DNA of 16,247 nucleotides, taken from positions 1 to 16,247 of the forward strand of contig JADGIF010000167.1 in the NCBI GenBank assembly GCA_018985225.1, given 5' to 3'. Position 1 is the stretch's first letter. The number at the start of each line of letters is the position of its first letter. This document shows positions 7,022 through 15,724 of the stretch, piece after piece. Source of the stretch: Amoeboradix gromovi. Its lineage: Eukaryota; Sanchytriomycota; Sanchytriomycetes; Sanchytriales; Sanchytriaceae. Both the position numbers and the translations under genes were made by a program. Below the pieces are notes generated by a model. It saw only the letters and a list, made by a program, of their open reading frames with translations, was not told where the DNA came from and made no database searches.

Positions 7022-7975
7022 ATGATAAGAAAACGTACACCTTTTTATTTTAACCAATTTTTTGAAACGAAAATGGTGCAAATAAGTGAGATACACTTTG
7101 CAGAACCATTGTCTGAGAACGAATGCTTACTAAATATGCCATTTAGTCTAGACAGTGCAGTTATAAAAAAGGGAATCAGCGAGGTTGCTGTCATTTGTAC
7201 CCAAAATGAAACTTTTGCTCTAGTGGAAGAATGCAATTCTAATACTTTATTACTGGTAGAAAGATCTCATATTATTGGGAAAGTCCAAAAAGTGATACAT
7301 GCTATAAAGATCAGACCAAATGTTGGTATCATAATCAAGCTAATGAAATCTTATCAGTATAAGAACAAAAATGAGGTGAGATCCATATCCCCTAAACTAC
7401 TATTTGCTTCTTGTGGCTGCAGCGATCTTGAATGTATTGAGCTGCTTTCAAGCTGTTATTGTATTCTTTATAAAGGCAACTATTGCAGATTCGATTACAG
7501 TTACCTGTTTGAACAATTGTTAATATATTCAACAAGCCCTCAATCTGTTGCTGATATTCATGCTTGCAATTTTATTTCTTCATATTTTTACTCTTGTAAT
7601 AAACCCATTTGGTCCACAATTGTGAAGTTTGTTACAGTCGTTTATTTTGAAAAATCAAAAGCTGGTGATTGCAGAGACTGGAATACCTTCAAGTCCGATT
7701 TGAAGGAATTCTTTGAAGATGTCGAAATTTCTATTGACATGCTTGTAGGAATTGCCGTCGTTGACGAAGTCAAGTCCTTAATTTATTATATTCCTGAGCA
7801 TTTCCTTCCGGTATCGCCCGAAGATCGATTTAATTTATTATTTGAATTCAAGGATTCCTGGCTGTTTGACCAGATTATGCCTTATTTAAGCGCAATTGCT
7901 AGAAATGAAAATGATATCTTGTTTATTTTGAATTCCTACTGCCGCCTCGTTGATAATAGCTACTATTTAAGATGA
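7022..7975 (+). CDS. DSCC1: sister chromatid cohesion protein DCC1 (alternative RFC subunit)
   Basis: A 317-residue protein that would join Ctf8 and Ctf18 in the alternative clamp loader acting on PCNA at the fork and in cohesion establishment. Near the N-terminus, VICTQNETFALVEECNSNTLLL (57-78) matches the DCC1 beta-barrel strand 'CTxxxTY..rev..SNt.LL'. The C-terminal winged-helix part has IAVVDEVKSLIYYIPEHFLP (244-263) and SPEDRFNLLFEFKDSW (265-280), the strongest family signature, followed by the final helix pair. It is shorter than animal DCC1 (about 390 aa). The ATG at 7022 is taken; Met18 is a possible alternative. The C-terminal 53 nt are also coding on the other strand for LAS21. AATAAA at 7988-7993 lies inside that gene. 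Confidence 0.8.
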   Translation: MIRKRTPFYFNQFFETKMVQISEIHFAEPLSENECLLNMPFSLDSAVIKKGISEVAVICTQNETFALVEECNSNTLLLVERSHIIGKVQKVIHAIKIRPNVGIIIKLMKSYQYKNKNEVRSISPKLLFASCGCSDLECIELLSSCYCILYKGNYCRFDYSYLFEQLLIYSTSPQSVADIHACNFISSYFYSCNKPIWSTIVKFVTVVYFEKSKAGDCRDWNTFKSDLKEFFEDVEISIDMLVGIAVVDEVKSLIYYIPEHFLPVSPEDRFNLLFEFKDSWLFDQIMPYLSAIARNENDILFILNSYCRLVDNSYYLR

Positions 7976-10004
7976 CTGAGTACCCATAATAAATAAGATT
8001 CACTATTTGCCATCCATACTCGTATACTAGTCTTGGTGTAAATACACTCCATATAAACAGATGATGTCTCATAAACAGCGTGCATAATCCCATGGTATAT
8101 AGTGGCCAACTGCCTGCAAAAGTCATTATATAAAACAAGTGATTGCCTTTGTACTGTACCAACACCCATAGAGACAAGCCAAATGTTGTTATAAACGTGT
8201 ACATTGGACTAAGAGGTATGTGCATGTCTGAAAGTCCTATAAATGCGTTGCTTATGTCTATGCTACTTAGCTTATTAGAGTTGCCCAATAAAAAGTATAC
8301 GCACTTGTGAAGGCAATAAAACAATAATGCTGTGCTCAACTGTGATTTATAGGCATTTTTATGGTTGTAATACCGAACCATTCCAACTATCATAACAACT
8401 AATGGAACATTGACCGGCTTGGTGAATAATAGAATTATGAAGACTTCATCACGTATCAGGAGCCCAAACAGTAAAACACTTAGCTCTATATACTGCTGAT
8501 GCTCACTTGTAACTATGTTTAATTGCAGCGCTTTAACAACCAATATAAGAGTACTAGACCATTTGCGCTGATAAAGTAGTGCTGCACAGAGTATCACTAG
8601 CAGGATGTTCGGATTATTGATCAAAAATGTAGAGTAGTCCCATTGTTCTTTCCATTTATCTCCAGTCTGGTTATAGTATCTCAAGAATTTGATTACGCAA
8701 AAAAAAAGCAAATCTGGGTTGCCAATTGAACTGATAAAAGTAGTAATCTTCAAATCCTGTTTTTTACTCAAGTAGTTTGCAAACAGTATACTAGACGCTA
8801 CAAAATATTGCATCATATGTTCCTCTTCGATAAAGCTGCTAGAAAACAATGTTAGGTTTAAGACTAACATGTATAGTGCTAATAAGAACGCAGACCATGG
8901 ATCTTTTAACGGACTAAAATGCATGGAAGGCTTGTTCCCTGAGATATCAAACACTGACATATCTAATATCAACTCAACAAAGGATGGAAACAGTCCTAGC
9001 GTCATATAAACCATCCCATCTCTTAAAGTCATAAGATCACTGTCCGCTGACCTAGCTAATAGCTCTGACTGTATTTGCTTATTAGACCTTGTTGAGTTTA
9101 TACTAGTTTTGTTCATCAACTGCTCATTAACTAGCATATTAACAGACTGAGTTACAAAATCAGGTGGACTTGTTCCTAAGTTTAAAGATGATAAATATCC
9201 ACTAGTTAAATGAGCAAATATGGGTACTAGATCAATCTGTAGTATATTGTTGGTGGTTTCGAGGTTGTTGTGTATAAATATAGCTTTAGTTGAAGTTTCG
9301 TTTAATGTTGAACCACCATGCTGGCCCTGATTTGTCATTCCGTGATCGCCTAATATAACCATGAAATCATCCACAGCTAGAGTATTGTATATATCATGTA
9401 TAACCTGCGAATACTCTGCTAACTTGGGCTTAAACAGATTGGAAGAAGGGCCATTGCAGCAATGCCCAATATGATCTAATCCAAGATAATGTAATACCAT
9501 GATATCATAGTCAGTATTGATAGACTTGTACACGTTTCTAGTAACATTCAAATCACATTCGACTGTATCTGATGCATGAAAACTGGAAACATAATCATAA
9601 TCATACCATAGATTAGTCGGAATCAAACGAGACCACGTGGAATCACCGTAGAATAATCCTTTTTTAGATACTAGGTATTCTGAGAGCCAGTTGGGACCAA
9701 ATTGGTTGTCGTTACCATATTGCCAAGACTCTATAAAACTTGGTACATTCCCATACAGTAGGGATTTTAATCGTGGTAGGGTGACTGTAGGTGCATGTGC
9801 AGTTGTGTAGTATGTTGTATGAGGCATAGTTAAATTTAAATCAAAATCACTGCGTAGCGCATCAATTAGTATAAACACAAATTTGGAAGGGTTCTTAGTA
9901 GGCAGATGTACAGAATTTCCAGTGTGAGTATCATATTTAAAGAACCCGGTTGAGTAAATGTATGCTCCAAACCAAATAATTAAAATTGAAAGATATTTAA
10001 GCAT
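7923..10004 (-). CDS. LAS21: GPI ethanolamine phosphate transferase 2 (LAS21/GPI7, PIG-G)
   Basis: A 693-residue ER membrane enzyme that adds ethanolamine phosphate to the second mannose of the GPI anchor. An N-terminal membrane anchor (1-20) is followed by an alkaline-phosphatase-like lumenal domain. FVFILIDALRSDF (42-54) supplies metal-binding Asp residues, APTVTLPRLKSLLYG (71-85) the nucleophile Thr region, then YGDSTW, SDTVECDLNVTRN, LHYLGLDHIGH and LGDHGMTNQGQHGG. The DALRSDF and LHYLGLDHIGH forms favour LAS21/PIG-G over PIG-O. The C-terminal half is multi-pass membrane. It is shorter than yeast Las21 (about 830), the loss being in the membrane part. The frame reaches a TTG at 10013, but the ATG at 10004 is preferred. 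It starts 36 nt after the CEP76-like stop and its 3' end overlaps DCC1. Confidence 0.9.
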   Translation of the reverse strand: MLKYLSILIIWFGAYIYSTGFFKYDTHTGNSVHLPTKNPSKFVFILIDALRSDFDLNLTMPHTTYYTTAHAPTVTLPRLKSLLYGNVPSFIESWQYGNDNQFGPNWLSEYLVSKKGLFYGDSTWSRLIPTNLWYDYDYVSSFHASDTVECDLNVTRNVYKSINTDYDIMVLHYLGLDHIGHCCNGPSSNLFKPKLAEYSQVIHDIYNTLAVDDFMVILGDHGMTNQGQHGGSTLNETSTKAIFIHNNLETTNNILQIDLVPIFAHLTSGYLSSLNLGTSPPDFVTQSVNMLVNEQLMNKTSINSTRSNKQIQSELLARSADSDLMTLRDGMVYMTLGLFPSFVELILDMSVFDISGNKPSMHFSPLKDPWSAFLLALYMLVLNLTLFSSSFIEEEHMMQYFVASSILFANYLSKKQDLKITTFISSIGNPDLLFFCVIKFLRYYNQTGDKWKEQWDYSTFLINNPNILLVILCAALLYQRKWSSTLILVVKALQLNIVTSEHQQYIELSVLLFGLLIRDEVFIILLFTKPVNVPLVVMIVGMVRYYNHKNAYKSQLSTALLFYCLHKCVYFLLGNSNKLSSIDISNAFIGLSDMHIPLSPMYTFITTFGLSLWVLVQYKGNHLFYIMTFAGSWPLYTMGLCTLFMRHHLFIWSVFTPRLVYEYGWQIVNLIYYGYSVILNSSYYQRGGSRNSK

Positions 10005-10040
10005 AAGTTTCAAAAAACCTCTGGAAAACCAGTAAATTTG

Positions 10041-11429
10041 TTACATGCCACCAAGAAACACTCTTATACTTTGGCATTTGCCAATGTAATTAAAACAGCG
10101 AACTCTGATGAATAGTTGTTTGCATTTTACCAACTCTTGAACATCATAGTTGGTCAATATCCAGTCATAAACTAGATTAATGTTCGAATGAAAATGATGA
10201 TGAATTCCATAGAAATTAGAGTTGTTGGGTAGCAAGTGTTTTATCATGTTGGAGTATTGTTCGACATCTCTCTGATCCTCAACAGCCTGCAACAAGGTAT
10301 ACAAAATAGTATCCATGACATTAGAGACCACTATCTTGTGCTTGTCATTAAGCATCCTAAGAATATGATTCGTCCACAATTCTTCTGTTTCTGAAGAGTT
10401 TACTGATTTAGCAGGCAAGCAAGGCGGTGCTGGCAATGAAGCCTTTGTAGACAATTCAACGCGCCATCTTAGGTTGTTGTCTAGATCAAATATAGCCTGC
10501 TGATCCATGTTAATAGCACAATGAACATTGTTGAAAATCAAAATCAATTTTAGGTCACCATGAAGTTGCTTGCCGTTACAATCCATATAAATATTAGGTT
10601 CGGATCGAATCACTACAAAGTACTGCGCCCCATAAGCTACATAAGCATCACATCCTAGCTGTATTAACATCGACACCATTACTATGCATTTCTCAAATTC
10701 AGTGCCGCATTGTCTAATAAAAATGGAAAATAAATGACAATTTTTATTGTTTTTAATAGTTTGAAGTGATTTACATATCTTCACTACGTCCTCTATAGAT
10801 TCAACTGGGAACTTATTGTCCATACTGATCAAATTGCATAAAAACACAGAATTTAGAGTGTCGGTTGTAACCATGATATCATCTGGATACCCTGTATTAT
10901 ATGCTAGTGATTGGAATGCTATGTTTGCTTTTTGATGATACCTCTTTGATAGAGTGCCTTTAACATGAAATTTAAGGATGTCGTAAATCATATTTTGTAG
11001 AGATTTGAGTTCGACAAGTTGGCCCATTTCGGCGGTATATACATGAAGCTCTTTATCAATCGCAATTACATGCATTTGCGATTTAGATTTACTAAAATGG
11101 AACGAGTCGCCTACTCTTAGCAGGCAATACTGGTTTCCAAGTGTGACGTACACTTGGTGGATGGACTTTGATGATATGAATTTTATAAAGATGCCATCAT
11201 TCGAGTAAATTTGTTTAGCTTTGTTGGCCAACTTGCGATTAGGTTTGATCAACTTGGTAAAATTCATGCTTTTCCACAGTATGTCCTTGACTTCTTCAAC
11301 ATCATAATTGTTTTGGACCAGCAGCTCCTTGATCTCTTGTTGCTTTTCTGTAGATTGCAGAGCAGTCTCGATTTCATGAAGTAAATGTGTAGGGGTTTGA
11401 CGTTTCATGGCAATAAAATTGCAGAGCAT
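10041..11429 (-). CDS. CEP76/CC2D2A-type transglutaminase-like centriolar/ciliary protein
   Basis: A 462-residue protein. The N-terminus (13-55) is helical and resembles the start of CEP76. Residues ~236-300 match the transglutaminase-like core of the CC2D2A/CEP76 family: CGTEFEKCIVMVSMLIQLGCDAYVAYG has the same layout as 'GD-x2-DHAVLLCxxxLxLGxDAYVxxG', and the following strands and IFDLDNNLRWRVEL also fit. The C-terminal ~45 residues match the 'FxL-x-V-x-V-x-x-Y...V-x-V-x-L' ending of the family. This fold is thought to be an inactive peptide-binding relative of papain-like enzymes; here Cys241 and Cys248 are present but the usual DHA is replaced by EKC. In animals these proteins act at centrioles and the ciliary transition zone, so a flagellated stage is likely. 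No C2 domain is evident; human CEP76 is about 660 aa. I cannot tell CEP76 from CC2D2A-derived proteins firmly. Confidence 0.6.
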   Translation of the reverse strand: MLCNFIAMKRQTPTHLLHEIETALQSTEKQQEIKELLVQNNYDVEEVKDILWKSMNFTKLIKPNRKLANKAKQIYSNDGIFIKFISSKSIHQVYVTLGNQYCLLRVGDSFHFSKSKSQMHVIAIDKELHVYTAEMGQLVELKSLQNMIYDILKFHVKGTLSKRYHQKANIAFQSLAYNTGYPDDIMVTTDTLNSVFLCNLISMDNKFPVESIEDVVKICKSLQTIKNNKNCHLFSIFIRQCGTEFEKCIVMVSMLIQLGCDAYVAYGAQYFVVIRSEPNIYMDCNGKQLHGDLKLILIFNNVHCAINMDQQAIFDLDNNLRWRVELSTKASLPAPPCLPAKSVNSSETEELWTNHILRMLNDKHKIVVSNVMDTILYTLLQAVEDQRDVEQYSNMIKHLLPNNSNFYGIHHHFHSNINLVYDWILTNYDVQELVKCKQLFIRVRCFNYIGKCQSIRVFLGGM

Positions 11430-11481
11430 TCCTTGTACTAGTCACCCTTAAGTTGAATGATTTCTGAATTCAGGAACCATA

Positions 11482-11592
11482 ATGGATGCAAATCCACTTG
11501 CAACCACTTCAACTCTAGAGAAATGCATTAGCCGCTCGTCCTTTATATTTGCCGGTTGTGTAGGGTTTGTGAAAGTTTTTCATCAATGGTAG
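11482..11592 (+). CDS. 36-residue ORF with a Tom5-like pattern, tentative
   Basis: Between two minus-strand genes a plus-strand ATG opens a 36-residue frame. It has a short polar start and then TLEKCISRSSFIFAGCVGFV, ending in HQW. The T-L...F...QW spacing over the last 26 residues equals that of the mitochondrial import protein Tom5 as I recall it, but the membrane-segment proline of Tom5 is absent and the N-terminus is short. An AATAAA at about 11634, and its position divergent from the CEP76-like gene with 52 nt between start codons, support a real small gene. It could equally be chance. Confidence 0.35.
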   Translation: MDANPLATTSTLEKCISRSSFIFAGCVGFVKVFHQW

Positions 11593-11710
11593 TTTCCAAA
11601 GTAACATGCTACTGGTGCAATAAGCATTATTAAATAAATTTACTGTTTTTAATCTTATTCTGCAGATATTTCAAATGCGTGCCTGGTTTTTATATTTGAT
11701 GTGTCATTTC

Positions 11711-12859
11711 TTATATTACAACTTTCAACAGAGGTCGCTTTTTGGATCTCTTTCTGAGTTTTAGGATAGATTTGCAGGCAAAAACGAGTAGAGAGATCAC
11801 CAGTACCACAATTAAAAATATTATAAGACCTCGTGGAGAAACCCAGTACCTAATCTCAATGTCATACAAGTCCAAATCTAAGTACTCTGAACAAAATTGC
11901 AAGGTTTTGTTGTCATAAAGTGGTTTGAAATTATGGAAATGAAGAGCAGCACAAGTCATATTTGGAACTTTGTAACCCATGGCACACAAAATATCCCAAA
12001 CGGGGTCATTCTGCAAATAGAGCTCAATATTATCAATTCCTTGGCCATCTAAATGAATAGAGTTTCCTTTATAATTCATAATGCTAGACTTATTTTGTAT
12101 ATGATCAAAAGAGGAGCCTATTTTAAATCCTATGAAATACCTATCTATCCAGCCATCCATGAAGTAAAGCAAATGCTTCGAGTTATTGCTGGTTTTTACA
12201 AAATACTCATCAAATGTAAATGGGGAGGTAGCTAGACCTCTTAATTCATTCCTGTCGCATTTGCTATGTAAAAAGGTACCAACTCTACCTTTTATATCGT
12301 CCAATGGTTTCTTGTTGAACGGATTTACTTTATTCCAGCACAGTCCTTCTAGTTTTGAGAAATAAACATCATATAGTGACTCATTATTCTGATAAAGTAA
12401 TAGGTCAAAATAGGTTGGTGGCATAAAAACCAATTCAGAACTCTGCATCAACACAGCGCCTGCTCTTCCTGAATAATCATCTCCTATTGAGCTTACTATC
12501 CCCATTCCATGCAATACTTCATGTATTATTATGGAGTGCAGCAGCTCTGTCTCCAAATGTTTCTTTTCAATGGAAATCGTAAATTGCTCAAACTCTTTAC
12601 TTGAATTTGACATTGCTTTGTAATGTGGTATGGTAGTTGTTATGACCTTGTTCTGGTAGTATCCTATCATATAGTTTGGAACAGTTGTTGCCAAACTCAA
12701 ACTTATTCCAAAGTTGGCCACGATTATCATTATTTCTATTGTGTTCTCAAAAGGCATCCTAACTTCTAGTACCACTTTAAGTTTATCTAAAGTTTTTTTC
12801 AATCTTGCATCTTCATATTTGAATACAAATTTAGCAGAAGCTAAAAAGTGCAACAACAT
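11711..12859 (-). CDS. membrane-anchored metzincin-like metalloprotease (HExxH, M8/leishmanolysin-like)
   Basis: A 382-residue protein. The N-terminus is hydrophobic, a weak signal sequence. HEVLHGMG (113-120) is the zinc-binding HExxHxxG helix, and SIMNY (259-263) has the look of a Met-turn. Six residues or so before it FDHIQNK supplies a His (253) that could be the distant third ligand, as in leishmanolysin; the usual HExxHxxGxxH third position is Ser. The C-terminal LGY-like segment (DPVWDILCAMGYKVP) is also common after the Met-turn. A single membrane helix at ~344-360 and a basic tail (KLRKRSKKR) give a type I topology with an outside protease. It starts 29 nt after the PDI stop. The fold class is fairly secure, the exact family is not. 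Confidence 0.65.
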   Translation of the reverse strand: MLLHFLASAKFVFKYEDARLKKTLDKLKVVLEVRMPFENTIEIMIIVANFGISLSLATTVPNYMIGYYQNKVITTTIPHYKAMSNSSKEFEQFTISIEKKHLETELLHSIIIHEVLHGMGIVSSIGDDYSGRAGAVLMQSSELVFMPPTYFDLLLYQNNESLYDVYFSKLEGLCWNKVNPFNKKPLDDIKGRVGTFLHSKCDRNELRGLATSPFTFDEYFVKTSNNSKHLLYFMDGWIDRYFIGFKIGSSFDHIQNKSSIMNYKGNSIHLDGQGIDNIELYLQNDPVWDILCAMGYKVPNMTCAALHFHNFKPLYDNKTLQFCSEYLDLDLYDIEIRYWVSPRGLIIFLIVVLVISLLVFACKSILKLRKRSKKRPLLKVVI

Positions 12860-12888
12860 TTCAACAGGGGATTTAAGAAATACAAAAG

Positions 12889-14700
12889 TTAAGCAAATTT
12901 ATTATGTGTAGGTAATCTTCCGTACGATTTGTAGTTTGCTTTTCTAAAGTATACTACTACTCCTATAAGGATGATCAACATTAAACCATAATATGGCACA
13001 TATCCCCCCTCGTCTCTAGCAACGATTTCTTCTTGCTGGTCTTCACCAAGTTTTGCACTGACAGTCATCTCTTTGAACACTTGAAATCCTGATTTGTCCA
13101 CCAGTGTTGATATAAACTCATGAATCTTTGTAAATTCCCCGTTTATCAAATCTAAGTTGGTTTCTGGTTTATAATATTTTTTATCTTTTACAACAAGAAT
13201 TATCGGCAGTTTATCTGTATCATAATTTATGTCAAAGATGATGCTTGAATACTCTTTAAAATACCAGGCATCAATAAAGTATCCAGTTGCACCAGATCGT
13301 GTTCCATGAGCCAGCGATAAATACATAGTAGACAACAGCTTGGTGTGTATATACGGATCGATTAGCGCCAATACCAATGGTGCTTTAGAAGACAACACGT
13401 TGGCCACATTCAATGGAGTAGTCTCAATTATATCAAATTGTTTTTGGTGCTTTGTAAAAGATCTTATTTTTGAAAAATTCACCTCATTCAAGCATTTAAC
13501 GTTAACGGGTATAGGTTTATCAGCAGAGTATAGATCACTAACACTGCACAATGTAAATGCAACATCGCCAGATCCCTTGTAGTCTAAATCCAGCGAGTGT
13601 GACATTTCTGCATTCAAGTACCGATGTGCTATATTCTGATCATGCGTAGTATAAATATTAAGTCTGCTACCAACAGAAGGACGCAGCACAGATATACCAA
13701 TAGGATAGAAATCATAAGTATCCAATTGCTCACTCATTGCTTGAAGAATGGTTAATATCTGATCATCTTTAATTAAATCAAGATTTATAAACAAAACCAT
13801 GTAAGAGTGATCATTCAACAAGGACAGTGGACGAAAGATACTACTAAATGAGTGTTGAATTTCATTTAGTTCATACCCAGCTAATTTAAAAGCACTTGAA
13901 TCAAAAGGATATGTGATCAATAGAGCTTTGAGAGCAAACTGATACAAATCATCGTTTGCGATAACATGAGAATCATAAGGAATCATAATGGGGTCTTCAC
14001 TTGTTTTCAAAAAGAACAAAAAGTGACAACTGGGTCTTTTGGGCGCAAAACTACTTAAATTGCCATAGCCTACTTTTAACAGACCATTGAATCGAGAAGA
14101 TAGTGAATCTAATAAACCAGACTTAACATCACAGTTGTAAATGAGCCAGGGATCGTTCATTAACTCCAGCATGCTTTCAACTTTTAAAACTTGCATTTTA
14201 AACAAGTTTGAGTGCTTTTTTCCAGGTTTAAGATAAAAGCTAGAAAACAAAGAGGTGTCCTGAATTCTATTATTATCGTCAGAATTGATGGCTTCAAAAG
14301 TGGATGTGATCCACTTAACAGTAGCTTCTTCAGAGCTGCGATCACCTGTAAACTCAGAAGATTGTGACCCATGATAATATGCAAAAACAGAAGGAAATCC
14401 TGACACTTTGATTAGCTCGCAACTTGACTGAAACTCATCACAATTTAAACGGTTGATTTGGATCTGCTTTGGAGAATACAGTTTTGCAATATTGTTGGCA
14501 GCTTTAGCGATAAAAGGAGCATAGGCTTGACAATGAACACACCAAGGTGCATAACCTTCAATTATAAATAGAGTACTTGCACGTGATTGTAAAATGCCCT
14601 TTAAAGTGCTATCAGTTAGCTCTATTATATTTTCAGATTTTTCTAGTGTCTTACCTACTGTATCAACAGAAAACACAAGTAATAAGAGACTGCAAATCAT
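12889..14700 (-). CDS. transmembrane protein disulfide isomerase (thioredoxin domain, TMX3/Eps1-like)
   Basis: A 603-residue type I membrane protein. A signal peptide (1-16) is followed by a thioredoxin domain: EGYAPWCVHCQAYAPF (48-63) with active-site Cys54 and Cys57, and GFPSVFAY with the cis-Pro (103). Several further thioredoxin-like folds without active sites follow. One membrane helix near the C-terminus (PYYGLMLIILIGVVVYF) and a basic cytoplasmic tail complete it. These proteins assist disulfide formation and folding in the ER. The CVHC active site differs from the usual CGHC and may shift redox potential. The frame extends to a TTG at 14715, but the ATG at 14700 begins the signal peptide. 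Only 18 nt separate it from the MORN gene stop, and 29 nt from the next gene. Confidence 0.82.
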   Translation of the reverse strand: MICSLLLLVFSVDTVGKTLEKSENIIELTDSTLKGILQSRASTLFIIEGYAPWCVHCQAYAPFIAKAANNIAKLYSPKQIQINRLNCDEFQSSCELIKVSGFPSVFAYYHGSQSSEFTGDRSSEEATVKWITSTFEAINSDDNNRIQDTSLFSSFYLKPGKKHSNLFKMQVLKVESMLELMNDPWLIYNCDVKSGLLDSLSSRFNGLLKVGYGNLSSFAPKRPSCHFLFFLKTSEDPIMIPYDSHVIANDDLYQFALKALLITYPFDSSAFKLAGYELNEIQHSFSSIFRPLSLLNDHSYMVLFINLDLIKDDQILTILQAMSEQLDTYDFYPIGISVLRPSVGSRLNIYTTHDQNIAHRYLNAEMSHSLDLDYKGSGDVAFTLCSVSDLYSADKPIPVNVKCLNEVNFSKIRSFTKHQKQFDIIETTPLNVANVLSSKAPLVLALIDPYIHTKLLSTMYLSLAHGTRSGATGYFIDAWYFKEYSSIIFDINYDTDKLPIILVVKDKKYYKPETNLDLINGEFTKIHEFISTLVDKSGFQVFKEMTVSAKLGEDQQEEIVARDEGGYVPYYGLMLIILIGVVVYFRKANYKSYGRLPTHNKFA

Positions 14701-14718
14701 GAGTTTCAAAAACAAAAT

Positions 14719-15258
14719 TTATTCGTCTAAATCACACCACTCGCCAGAATAAGCGGAACCTTCGAAAAAGGAGCCGGAAAACTTGCGGGATTTGGTAGTT
14801 AGTACACCTATACCATGCCTATAGTTGTCTACAAAGTCACCGATATACATATCTAAAATAGTCTTCTCAATACCTTTGCCATTCTTTTTATCTGCAAAAA
14901 ACTGGCCATCATATGATTCACCGTTACACGAAATATATATCCCATTTCCTTGCCTGCGACCGTTTACAAACTCCCCGCTGTAGGACGAGTTTTTGTAAAA
15001 ACAAGTACCGCAACCATGGTATTTACCTTTTTCGAATTGCCCGGAATAGATCACAAGTTCCCTTTCATAAAGAGTGCCAGACCCGCTGAATTTACCTTCT
15101 TTAAACATTCCTTCGTATCGCTGAAACCTTGAACGCCAAACGCCTGGGCCATCAAATAAATTATTTAAAAAGCTACCCTTATAGGTGGAACCGTTTGGGA
15201 AATACTGGGTCTTATGGATTCCATTTTTTTTTGAAGAGGCTTTAAAATCAACTTTCAT
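14719..15258 (-). CDS. MORN-repeat protein
   Basis: A 179-residue protein made almost wholly of about seven MORN repeats. YKGSF, YEGMF, YSGQF, YSGEF, YDGQF, YIGDF and FSGSF begin at residues ~26, 48, 71, 93, 116, 138 and 160, with 21-23-residue spacing and G-x-G turns between them. MORN repeats form elongated beta sheets used as scaffolds and dimer interfaces, often in flagellar, basal-body or membrane-linked structures. No catalytic domain is attached. The gene sits in the tight minus-strand array, 28 nt after the ATP synthase gene. The size is close to MORN5-type flagellar proteins, but repeats alone do not fix orthology. Confidence 0.85.
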   Translation of the reverse strand: MKVDFKASSKKNGIHKTQYFPNGSTYKGSFLNNLFDGPGVWRSRFQRYEGMFKEGKFSGSGTLYERELVIYSGQFEKGKYHGCGTCFYKNSSYSGEFVNGRRQGNGIYISCNGESYDGQFFADKKNGKGIEKTILDMYIGDFVDNYRHGIGVLTTKSRKFSGSFFEGSAYSGEWCDLDE

Positions 15259-15286
15259 GTAAAACTGGCCTATAATTTAACATTAT

Positions 15287-15724
15287 TTATTTCGAATCTT
15301 TCAAAGAAGAAACTAATGCCTCTAGCACTTCTAATTGGACTTTTCCAGTAACAGAAGACTCCACATCAGCTGATTCAGACTTCAATTTTGCAGCAGCTAA
15401 AGACTTTTCTGCGGTATTAGAATCAAAGTCATCCAACTTGAACGCTTCGCTTGCTATTACATTTAGTTTTGAGTCAGGATGCATAAATGCAAACCCTCCA
15501 GCAATAAAATATTTAACAGTGCTGGAGTCACTAATAACTTCAACTACGCCAGGTTTTAATTGCTCCATTAATGGAACATGTTCTGCTAGAATTCCCAAAT
15601 TTCCAGACGCACCGGGTAGATTAACTTGCTTTACTACCTTTTCAACGTATGGTGCGCTTGTAGGTGAAGCAAAGTAGAGTTTTAATCCCTCAGTAGATGC
15701 AAATCGACCAAATCTTTGAAGCAT
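15287..15724 (-). CDS. ATP16: mitochondrial F1-ATP synthase delta subunit (bacterial epsilon homologue)
   Basis: The 145-residue precursor begins with a basic, acid-free leader (MLQRFGRFAS), a likely mitochondrial presequence. Then comes the beta-sandwich: LKLYFASPTSAPYVEKVVKQVNLPG, with GNLGILAEHVPLMEQLKPG (41-59), the family's 'G-x-GILAxHxPxxxxLxPG' signature, and YFIAGGFAFMHPDSKLNVIASEAF. A helical C-terminus with Lys/Ala-rich coil ends it. The subunit sits in the central stalk of complex V with gamma and epsilon. It shows that the organism keeps oxidative phosphorylation, against a mitosome- or hydrogenosome-only lineage. It is the first gene of the head-to-tail minus-strand array and has a 204-nt gap to the divergent micro-ORF at 15929. 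Confidence 0.93.
   Translation of the reverse strand: MLQRFGRFASTEGLKLYFASPTSAPYVEKVVKQVNLPGASGNLGILAEHVPLMEQLKPGVVEVISDSSTVKYFIAGGFAFMHPDSKLNVIASEAFKLDDFDSNTAEKSLAAAKLKSESADVESSVTGKVQLEVLEALVSSLKDSK

Noticed and set aside
7963-8169. 68-codon minus-strand ORF in another frame of LAS21
   Set aside because: It overlaps the membrane part of LAS21 and has no motif.
14701-14715. TTG start for the PDI, and similar TTG/GTG starts for several other genes
   Set aside because: In each case an ATG a few codons downstream begins a normal signal peptide or domain; non-ATG initiation is not needed in a eukaryote.
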